Origin: an uncultured Bacteroidales bacterium
GTDB taxonomy: Bacteria > Bacteroidota > Bacteroidia > Bacteroidales > Paludibacteraceae
DNA length: 5,425 nt
Direction of reading: 5' to 3'
Assembly: GCA_945787425.1 (NCBI GenBank)
Contig: CALZHO010000070.1
Coordinates: 1-5,425, forward strand
This document shows positions 1-4,985 of this stretch, piece by piece. The stretch's first letter is position 1; the number at the start of each line of letters is the position of its first letter. Position numbers and translations under genes: made by a program. The notes beneath the pieces were generated by a model, which was not told the origin of the DNA, ran no database searches, and saw nothing but the letters and a program-made list of their open reading frames with translations.

Positions 1-718
1 CAGGGGTGTCGTCTACCACGATTTCTACACCAGTAGCAGCTTCGAGGGCACGAATATTACGTCCTTCACGACCGATGATGCGGCCTTTCACCTCGTCACT
101 ATCAATATGGAACACAGTGACAGCATTCTCCACAGTAGCTTCAGAAGCGATACGCTGGATGGATTGGATAATGATTTTCTTAGCCTCTTTGTTGGCAGTT
201 AGGCGAGCCTCATCCATTGTGTCATTGATATATGCCATAGCCGCAGTCTTAGCCTCATCTTTGAGGGCTTCCACCAACTGCTTTTTTGCCTCTTCTACGG
301 AAAGACCCGAAATTTGCTCCAATTGTTGCTCAGCTTTCTTCTGCAGATTATCAATCTCTTGTGTCTTTCGCTCAATGGCTTTTTGCTGGTTTTCAATCTG
401 TTGGCGTTGGTTATTCAAGTCGTTTTGTGCGCGTTGCACATCGCCTTGCTTTTGGTTGAGTTGTTGCTCTCGTTGTTGAAGGCGTTGCTCTTGTTGGTGG
501 AGTTTTTGCTCTGCTTGACGCACTTGGTTCTCGTGTTCCAGTTTGAGAGCAATAAACTTTTCTTTAGCTTCAACAATTTTGTTTTTCTTTATCATTTCGG
601 CCTCTTCGGTTGCTTTACGAAGAACACCAGATGCATGATAGCGGAAGATGAGGAAGCAGATTCCTGCACCTAAAATCAACGCTACTATTGCAATTACTAA
701 TCCTATTAAAATGTTCAT
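1..718 (-). CDS. rny: Ribonuclease Y (5' part, runs off the left edge)
   Basis: RNase Y is a membrane-anchored endoribonuclease that initiates decay and processing of many mRNAs. The first 239 codons are present; the family is about 510-520 aa. The start is ATG at 718 (MNILIGLVIAIVALILGAG), 13 bp after the zapA stop. A single N-terminal membrane helix covers about residues 3-25, followed by a long Gln/Glu/Lys-rich coiled coil at about 30-190 (for example KLHQQEQRLQQREQQLN) and a family-typical SGLSVEEAKKQLVE stretch. The KH RNA-binding domain then begins around residue 200: VFHIDSDEVKGRIIGREGRN, with the GxxG loop at 216-219 (GREG). The sequence ends inside this domain, so the catalytic HD domain is outside the window. 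No frameshift or stop is seen. The anchor, coil and KH combination is diagnostic. Confidence 0.96.
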   Translation of the reverse strand, partial: MNILIGLVIAIVALILGAGICFLIFRYHASGVLRKATEEAEMIKKNKIVEAKEKFIALKLEHENQVRQAEQKLHQQEQRLQQREQQLNQKQGDVQRAQNDLNNQRQQIENQQKAIERKTQEIDNLQKKAEQQLEQISGLSVEEAKKQLVEALKDEAKTAAMAYINDTMDEARLTANKEAKKIIIQSIQRIASEATVENAVTVFHIDSDEVKGRIIGREGRNIRALEAATGVEIVVDDTP

Positions 719-731
719 AATCAGTAAAATT

Positions 732-1034
732 TTATTCGTTGTTTTTTTGTATTGTTTTTAAAATTAATTGATTCAGTTCTTGTATTTTTTCATCAATGGG
801 CTGCAAGCGATGAGCATGTGCATCTGCTTGTAAGTTCACCGCCATATCCAATGCCACATACACCCATATTTTCTCAGCCGACTGATTGGGTAATAACTGG
901 CAATAATAGCGATAGCGCTCATTAATCATCTCACCTGCATTACGGTATAGCACCTCTTTGTCCATCGGCACTTTCAGTGAGACGTGATGTGCATCCAGTT
1001 GCAGATTGATATTTATTTTTTTTTGGTTAGACAT
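732..1034 (-). CDS. zapA: Cell division protein ZapA
   Basis: ZapA is a small cytoplasmic protein that binds FtsZ and cross-links protofilaments, stabilising the Z ring at mid-cell. The 100-aa length is typical. The N-terminal half is the globular beta-alpha domain: a strand (KININLQL), another (HHVSLKVP), then the helix beginning DKEVLYRNAGEMINERYRYY, matching the family pattern of an Arg/Lys-rich E..R.A...IN segment. Next comes a hydrophobic helix (EKIWVYVALDMAVNLQADA, about 54-72), corresponding to the family's conserved A...A.nl segment, and a C-terminal helix (IDEKIQELNQLILKTIQ) that would form the dimer coiled coil. The start is ATG at 1034, 3 bp after the coiled-coil gene, and rny begins 13 bp downstream. 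ZapA orthologues diverge strongly in sequence; the call rests on length, pattern and this coiled coil-zapA-rny order, which to my knowledge recurs in Bacteroidota. Confidence 0.88.
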   Translation of the reverse strand: MSNQKKININLQLDAHHVSLKVPMDKEVLYRNAGEMINERYRYYCQLLPNQSAEKIWVYVALDMAVNLQADAHAHRLQPIDEKIQELNQLILKTIQKNNE

Positions 1035-1037
1035 AGT

Positions 1038-1325
1038 TTATTGAGCTAACGCATTGAGAGCTCTATCTATTTGTGCGATGAGATTCGTTAAGCGTTGTTT
1101 CACTTTATCACGATGTTCTGATTCAGCAGTATCTGCCACAAGCGCATATGCCGTTTCCAAATGGTTGTACTCTGTTTTTAATTGTACTAATTCGGAGTGA
1201 GTTCGCATAATCTCATCACGCTGGCGTTGGTTCTCATCCTGCAAGGAGAGAAATTGTTGCTGCAAATCCTGATATTGCTCAAGCAATATCCGCAGATTAT
1301 CTTCCAATGCAACCAAAGAATCCAC
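1038..1325 (-). CDS. Small coiled-coil protein encoded directly upstream of zapA
   Basis: This is a 95-aa protein with no membrane segment or signal peptide. Residues of about 5-62 have a heptad-like pattern of Leu/Val with Gln/Glu-rich flanks (LEDNLRILLEQYQDLQQQFL and onwards), indicating a coiled coil. A second helix at about 72-95 (KVKQRLTNLIAQIDRALNAL) resembles the conserved end, of the form ri..li..ID..i..L, that I recall from small proteins encoded beside zapA in Bacteroidota. The stop lies 3 bp before the zapA start, so the two are almost certainly co-translated. Short coiled-coil partners of ZapA are known elsewhere (ZapB in E. coli, ZauP in Caulobacter), so a Z-ring role is a reasonable inference but unproven. 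The start is GTG at 1325: an in-frame TAA lies five codons upstream with no ATG in between, and the next ATG would remove about 40 residues of coil. Confidence 0.85.
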   Translation of the reverse strand: MDSLVALEDNLRILLEQYQDLQQQFLSLQDENQRQRDEIMRTHSELVQLKTEYNHLETAYALVADTAESEHRDKVKQRLTNLIAQIDRALNALAQ

Positions 1326-1338
1326 TACGCAGATGTGT

Positions 1339-1355
1339 TAATAATTAGATTATTA
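1339..1355. repeat. AT-only 7-bp inverted repeat at the DUF3078 stop
   Basis: Bases 1339-1345 (taataat) are perfectly complementary to 1349-1355 (attatta), with a 3-base tag between. The element includes the DUF3078 stop codon and lies in the 27-bp gap before the coiled-coil gene. The stem contains only A-T pairs and is not followed by a T run on the transcribed strand, so I do not call it a terminator. It may be chance in AT-rich spacer, or a weak structure near the next start. Confidence 0.5.
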
Positions 1356-2432
1356 GAAACTATATCCAACACCCAAGCCCAGCGTGCCTTTGAATTGAAC
1401 ACGCTCTGCCAAATTGCCATCGGCATCAGCGATTTTCACGCCATTGTAGTATTTGAGCGAAGTAGAGAGCGTAACATTCAGGCATTTGAGGAATTGATAG
1501 GAGATAGCAGCATCCCAATCTACATCAAAATTGCCAAATCGTTGGTTATTGTCTTGATAACCAACATATTCCATGCCATCAAAGGATTGATTTGCCAAGC
1601 CCAAGTCTGCGTAGTATTGATTGTTGGCATCTTTATAAATCTTCGTTTTATTCCATGCGTATGGAGTATAAAGACCAACAGAGGTGATAATCTTCAAATC
1701 CTTGTAAGTGTAGTTAATAGCACCTTTGATAGAAAGACCCAGTTCTGCACGCATATTGCAGTCGTGACTCTTTTTCACCAAACCTGTTTCTTTATCCACA
1801 TCGTATTTCCATACAGCGTATTTATCCTTCAACTCTATTTCAAGATCTGCTTGATCAGTAGCATATTTTTTAGCCAACATATCGCTGACATACACCGTGC
1901 GCAGACGACCAGCTACTGGAGAGAGATAGACCGAGAAAATATCATTCGGTTTCCAGTCAATACCGACAGAAATATCCGTGTACGAAGGAGCAAGGAACTT
2001 AGAGATAATAGGATCATATGCCTCCGAAACGCCATATTTACGGCCTGGAGCAAATTGGCTCTGGAATCCTGCGGAAGCAGTCAAATACCAAGTCTTAGCC
2101 ATCTCCCAACCAAACTTGGTTGTGAAGTTAATCTTGTCACTTGACTTTTGGAATGGATCAAACTCTTGGTCAATCCACGAAAGACCATATTCCAAGTCCA
2201 AATTAGTTTCCCACGATACACTATTCTCAGCGTACAACAGACGCACCTTGCCAAAAGCAACTCCCGTGACACTATTGTTTCCACCAGCAGCCCAGTTTAC
2301 AAGTCCTGTAGCACTGGCATTAAGTCCAAGAACACCTGTACAACTCCATGGAGAAGGCTCCGCTGCAACCTCTTGTGCGAAGATAGAGGTTGTCATACAT
2401 AAAGCCAGTAAAGAAAGTAAGTATTTTTTCAT
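1353..2432 (-). CDS. DUF3078 family protein, predicted outer-membrane beta-barrel
   Basis: This 359-aa protein belongs to the DUF3078 family, found mainly in Bacteroidota and of unknown function. It starts with a clear Sec signal peptide (MKKYLLSLLALCMTTSIFA, cleavage near residue 19 or 20; no lipobox Cys). The mature part has alternating hydrophobic/polar segments rich in aromatic residues, as in transmembrane beta-strands, and ends in Phe (LGVGYSF), the type of C-terminal strand recognised by the BAM machinery. Family-like motifs recalled from memory are VNWAAGGNNSV (45-55), TKFGWEMAKTWYL, QFAPGRKYG (126-134), ISKFLAPSY (143-151) and VYLSPVAGRLRTV (168-180). It is encoded 23 bp after the DJ-1-like gene and 27 bp before the coiled-coil gene. 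Its place downstream of an energy-transduction operon fits an envelope function, but nothing in it shows a plug domain or TonB box, so it is not a TonB-dependent receptor. Confidence 0.9.
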   Translation of the reverse strand: MKKYLLSLLALCMTTSIFAQEVAAEPSPWSCTGVLGLNASATGLVNWAAGGNNSVTGVAFGKVRLLYAENSVSWETNLDLEYGLSWIDQEFDPFQKSSDKINFTTKFGWEMAKTWYLTASAGFQSQFAPGRKYGVSEAYDPIISKFLAPSYTDISVGIDWKPNDIFSVYLSPVAGRLRTVYVSDMLAKKYATDQADLEIELKDKYAVWKYDVDKETGLVKKSHDCNMRAELGLSIKGAINYTYKDLKIITSVGLYTPYAWNKTKIYKDANNQYYADLGLANQSFDGMEYVGYQDNNQRFGNFDVDWDAAISYQFLKCLNVTLSTSLKYYNGVKIADADGNLAERVQFKGTLGLGVGYSF

Positions 2433-2455
2433 TCTAAAGTAGTTTTGTTATTGTA

Positions 2456-2983
2456 TTAAAATTGAGCAGCATCATACACTTGGTCTGCGATTTCATTTCC
2501 TGCGAGTTTTTCAATCAAGCAGAAAGCGAAGTCTGCGCTCAGCCCAGGCCCTTTAGCAGTAATAATATTCTTCGACTCTACAACCAAGCCATCAATATAA
2601 CTTTCGCCTAAATACTCTTCGAATCCAGGGTAGCAAGTTGCTTGTTTGCCTTTCAAAATACCTAATCTGCCTAATACAGAAGGTGCGGCACAAATGGCAG
2701 CAATCAATTTCTCTTGTTCATTATGCTTTACCAATAATTCGCACAACGCTTCACATTCGTGCAATTTGGTAGCACCACCAGGCAAAATCAGCATTTCTGC
2801 ATTAGCAAAATCTATATCTGCAATCAGCGCATCTGCTTTCACTGGGATATTGTGTGCTCCCATCACCCATTCTTTTCCTGTCACAGAAACGGTGGTTAGC
2901 GCAATATTAGCACGGCGTAGAAGGTCTATCGTGGTGATAGCCTCTATTTCTTCAAAACCATTGTCTAAAAAAATGTAATTCAT
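2456..2983 (-). CDS. DJ-1/PfpI family protein (YajL/DJ-1-like)
   Basis: This is a small cytoplasmic protein of the DJ-1/PfpI superfamily, whose members have been described as stress-protective chaperones, deglycases/glyoxalases or amidotransferase-like hydrolases; the physiological reaction of most bacterial members is disputed. The 175 aa cover the whole DJ-1-type fold. Residues 8-15 (NGFEEIEA) hold the conserved Glu that pairs with the nucleophile, LILPGG (65-70) is the characteristic beta-strand and turn, and Cys98 in AAICAAPSVLG sits at the nucleophile elbow. The C-terminal ITAKGPGLSADFAFCLIEKL matches the conserved GPG helix of DJ-1. It has no signal peptide or membrane segment. The start is ATG at 2983, 11 bp after the transducer stop; the first strand (MNYIFLDNGFEE) begins immediately, supporting it. 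DUF3078 follows after 23 bp. The family call is secure; the role beside an Exb/Tol motor is unclear and may simply be operon hitch-hiking. Confidence 0.94.
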   Translation of the reverse strand: MNYIFLDNGFEEIEAITTIDLLRRANIALTTVSVTGKEWVMGAHNIPVKADALIADIDFANAEMLILPGGATKLHECEALCELLVKHNEQEKLIAAICAAPSVLGRLGILKGKQATCYPGFEEYLGESYIDGLVVESKNIITAKGPGLSADFAFCLIEKLAGNEIADQVYDAAQF

Positions 2984-2994
2984 AGTAGAAACAT

Positions 2995-3831
2995 TTAATT
3001 AAGTTTGAAATTATAAGTAATCGAACCTATTTGTTCATTATCTCCTTCTGTAAATTTTGCTCTGCGAGCGGCATCCAACGCCAATTGTTGCGTATAGCGA
3101 TCGGAAATCGTGGTTCCATCTCCGATAGAAGCAGCCACCACATTGCCCGCTTTGTCCACTCGAATGCTCACCACCACCTTACCTTGCTCCAAAAAGTCAG
3201 TAGATGGTTTGGGCATAGTTTTCACGCTTCGTCCTTGCAAAGACCACATATTACCATCCACTTGTCCGAAGCTTTTTCCTACCGGATTACCTTTGCTGGT
3301 TGCCGCAGGGTTGGCAGTTGCATTCTCAGCATTGGCGCCTTCACTACTTCCCGCCTGCCCAAATAGTGCAGCCAATTGATTCGCTTTGTCTATAGCTTGT
3401 TGTTCTTTGGCTTTTTGCTCTGCCAGGGCTTTTTCGCGAGCTATACGTTCAGCTTCCTGACGCGCTTCTTCCTCCTTTTGCTTGCCAATCAATTCTTCCT
3501 CTTCGGCTTGACGCTTTAGATCTTCTTCATTTTGTTGCGACAACGCCAATGACTCCTCATCCTCTTGCACCATCAATTCATTTTCGGACGGTTGCTCAGG
3601 TGCTGGCATAGGAGCTGCAGGTTGTTGTTCTACTTGCGTGATTGCATCGGTCATGGGCAGTGCATCGGGCATACCACCCCCCTCATCTGCCTCACCAAAG
3701 GTAATCACAATACCTTCATCTTCCAATTGGATGGGCGCATGCATGGAAATCTTAAAAAGCAAGAGTAGCAATAATAGCAACAAAACGATTGTTCCTGCTC
3801 CCGCTATAATATGTGACTGATACTCTTTCAC
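2995..3831 (-). CDS. TonB/TolA-like energy transducer with charged helical linker
   Basis: This is the probable arm driven by the adjacent ExbB-ExbD motor, reaching from the inner membrane across the periplasm. The 278 residues show: an N-terminal anchor at about 8-28 containing nine consecutive Leu; a short acidic, partly Pro-containing stretch at about 35-85; a highly charged Glu/Gln/Lys/Ala segment at about 90-155 that looks like a long helix (KQKEEEARQEAERIAREKAL); a Gly/Ser/Asn/Ala-rich flexible part at about 158-190; and a C-terminal TonB_C-like domain at about 215-278 (GKVVVSIRVDKAGNVVAASI, then QQLALDAARRAKF). The middle resembles TolA more than classical TonB, which has Pro-Glu/Pro-Lys repeats; the C-terminus resembles TonB. 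It may therefore serve either TonB-dependent import or a Tol-like envelope role. The start is the GTG that overlaps the exbD stop. The DJ-1-like gene follows after 11 bp. Confidence 0.88.
   Translation of the reverse strand: MKEYQSHIIAGAGTIVLLLLLLLLLFKISMHAPIQLEDEGIVITFGEADEGGGMPDALPMTDAITQVEQQPAAPMPAPEQPSENELMVQEDEESLALSQQNEEDLKRQAEEEELIGKQKEEEARQEAERIAREKALAEQKAKEQQAIDKANQLAALFGQAGSSEGANAENATANPAATSKGNPVGKSFGQVDGNMWSLQGRSVKTMPKPSTDFLEQGKVVVSIRVDKAGNVVAASIGDGTTISDRYTQQLALDAARRAKFTEGDNEQIGSITYNFKLN
3828..3831 (-). other. GTGA stop/start overlap between exbD and the transducer gene
   Basis: On the minus strand the bases read GTGA: GTG opens the transducer gene and TGA closes exbD. No ATG occurs in the transducer frame until codon 30, which lies beyond its membrane helix, so the overlap GTG is the only start that gives a membrane-anchored protein. 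The arrangement suggests that ribosomes finishing exbD reinitiate here, keeping motor and arm subunits in proportion. Confidence 0.8.
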
Positions 3832-4235
3832 TTCTTCGTAGCCAAAACGATTTTCATCTTATGCTCATTAGCAATATCCAACACATTCACTATATCACGA
3901 TAAGGAATATCTTGGTCCGCGTGCAATGCTACATACATCGAACTATCTTGTTGTTGAATAGTACAGAGATATGCCTCTAAATCTTCAGCAGCAATTTCCA
4001 TTGGTTTTTGTCGCCCAAGTGCCACATAATAATTACCCAAATTGTCAATGCTAACTTTAGCAACAACTTGCTTGGTTGTTGTTTTAGCACGTGCTTGGGG
4101 AAGATTAATTTTAATGTCATTAGGCGAAGACATCGTACTAACCATCACAAAGAAGAGCAACAGCAAGAAGACCAAATCCGTCATTGATGACATCGCAAAC
4201 GTTGCTTCCACCTTATTTCGTCTTTTAAGTGCCAT
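3828..4235 (-). CDS. exbD: ExbD/TolR family biopolymer transport protein
   Basis: ExbD/TolR is the single-pass partner of ExbB/TolQ: its transmembrane helix sits in the ExbB pore and carries the protonatable Asp, and its periplasmic domain contacts the transducer and, for TolR, peptidoglycan. The 135-aa length is normal. The N-terminus is short, basic and cytoplasmic (ALKRRNKVEATFAMSSMTD); one helix spans about residues 20-36, and Asp20 in MTDLVFLLLLFF is the counterpart of the essential D25 of E. coli ExbD (D23 of TolR). Residues of about 40-135 form the periplasmic domain, with INLPQA just after the membrane and YVALHADQDIPYRDIVNVLDIA towards the end, both typical of the family. The start is ATG at 4235. 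Its TGA stop overlaps the GTG start of the transducer gene downstream, which suggests translational coupling. Confidence 0.95.
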   Translation of the reverse strand: MALKRRNKVEATFAMSSMTDLVFLLLLFFVMVSTMSSPNDIKINLPQARAKTTTKQVVAKVSIDNLGNYYVALGRQKPMEIAAEDLEAYLCTIQQQDSSMYVALHADQDIPYRDIVNVLDIANEHKMKIVLATKK

Positions 4236-4241
4236 ACTTCA

Positions 4242-4267
4242 GTTGAAAGTTTATCGTTGAAAGTTTA
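4242..4267. repeat. 12-bp direct repeat in the exbB-exbD gap
   Basis: The 12-mer gttgaaagttta occurs at 4242-4253 and again, identically, at 4256-4267, separated by tc. On the transcribed strand it reads TAAACTTTCAAC twice with GA between, ending 6 bp before the exbD start codon. It fills most of the only sizeable gap in the window. It contains no self-complementary stem and does not match the TAnnTTTG promoter element. It could be a simple slippage duplication, a protein or RNA binding site, or part of the translation-initiation region of exbD. The repeat itself is directly visible; its function is unknown. Confidence 0.85.
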
Positions 4268-4277
4268 AAGGCAAGGA

Positions 4278-4985
4278 TTATACTGGTTCGTTGAGCAAAT
4301 CCATAAACTCCATCGTACGCGACTCGAGTTGGCGCACTACACGGTCAATACGTGAAACCAAGAAATTGTATGCGAACATTGCCAAGATACCCACAATCAA
4401 ACCACCCACAGTAGTCACCATGGCTTGATACATACCTTCTGACAAGGTGGCAATCTCGATTACACCACTCGCATTCTGCGCCATATTAAAGAACGTCTGC
4501 ACCATACCCAGTACGGTACCCAAGAAACCAAGCATAGGCGCACCCGCAGCAATAGTAGCAATAAGCACTAAACCTTTCTCCAGTTTGCTCACCTCCAAGT
4601 TACCCACATTCTCAATGGCCACTTGCACATCTTGCATGGGGCGACCGATACGCGAGATACCTTTCTCTACCATACGTGCAGATGGAGTATCTGTACGTTG
4701 GCATAATTTAATGGCAGAATCCATGTTACCATCTTTGATATAATCACGTATGCGATTCATGAAAGTCTTATCCTCTTTTGTCGCTTTGGTAAGCACGACT
4801 AAACGTTCGATGAACAGATAGAGTGCAAAAGCCAATAGAATGGCTAATACAATCATAATCCATCCACCATATTGAGCCATTGTGAAAAGATTGATCGATT
4901 CTTCTACGGGTTGTTCTACCACCACCGCTGTATCTTGTATAGCGGTCATCATTGTGTCCAGATTAGTTTGAATTTGAAAGAGCAT
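4278..4985 (-). CDS. exbB: MotA/TolQ/ExbB proton-channel family protein
   Basis: This is the inner-membrane proton-channel subunit of an ExbB-ExbD (TolQ-TolR) motor, which uses the proton-motive force to drive a TonB/TolA-type arm. The 235-aa protein has the family layout: a first membrane helix at about residues 40-60 (GGWIMIVLAILLAFALYLF), a cytoplasmic loop at about 61-135, and two further helices at about 138-165 (with GFLGTVLGM) and 185-210 (with MVTTVGGLIVGI). Thr157 and Thr192 align by eye with the pore threonines T148 and T181 of E. coli ExbB. The position of E. coli Glu176 is Gln187 here. The ATG at 4985 lies inside pdxJ; in-frame ATGs at 4952 and 4949 (Met12, Met13) would start just after the pdxJ stop and still keep all three helices, so the N-terminus is uncertain by 11 or 12 residues. 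exbD follows after 42 bp. The sequence cannot decide between an Exb and a Tol role. Confidence 0.93.
   Translation of the reverse strand: MLFQIQTNLDTMMTAIQDTAVVVEQPVEESINLFTMAQYGGWIMIVLAILLAFALYLFIERLVVLTKATKEDKTFMNRIRDYIKDGNMDSAIKLCQRTDTPSARMVEKGISRIGRPMQDVQVAIENVGNLEVSKLEKGLVLIATIAAGAPMLGFLGTVLGMVQTFFNMAQNASGVIEIATLSEGMYQAMVTTVGGLIVGILAMFAYNFLVSRIDRVVRQLESRTMEFMDLLNEPV

Noticed and set aside
6..673. Two overlapping plus-strand open frames (157 and 119 codons) with hydrophobic, Leu/Cys/Ser-rich products
   Set aside because: They are the complement of the Gln/Glu/Lys-rich coiled coil of RNase Y, whose biased codons create Leu- and Ser-rich antisense frames.
719..731. 6S RNA next to zapA, as in gammaproteobacteria
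   Set aside because: The gap between zapA and rny is only 13 bp and the 3-bp gap on the other side leaves no room for an RNA gene.
1339..1355. The AT inverted repeat as a transcription terminator after DUF3078
   Set aside because: The stem is seven A-T pairs with no GC and there is no T tract after it on the transcribed strand.
1197..2144. A 315-codon open frame on the plus strand across the DUF3078 and coiled-coil genes
   Set aside because: It runs antisense to two well-supported genes, its product is a low-sense mix rich in Ile, Cys and Phe with no domain, and it begins inside one gene and ends inside another.
2081..2284. A 67-codon minus-strand frame inside DUF3078
   Set aside because: It is an alternative frame of a gene with a clear signal peptide and family motifs, and has no recognisable content of its own.
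2433..2455. A promoter for DUF3078 in the gap after the DJ-1-like gene
   Set aside because: The 23-bp gap is AT-rich but holds no TAnnTTTG element, and any -33 box would fall inside the upstream gene without a visible match.
3400..3560. A low-complexity tandem repeat in the transducer gene
   Set aside because: The protein segment is rich in Glu, Gln, Lys and Ala, but the codons vary and no unit repeats exactly; this is compositional bias of a charged helix.
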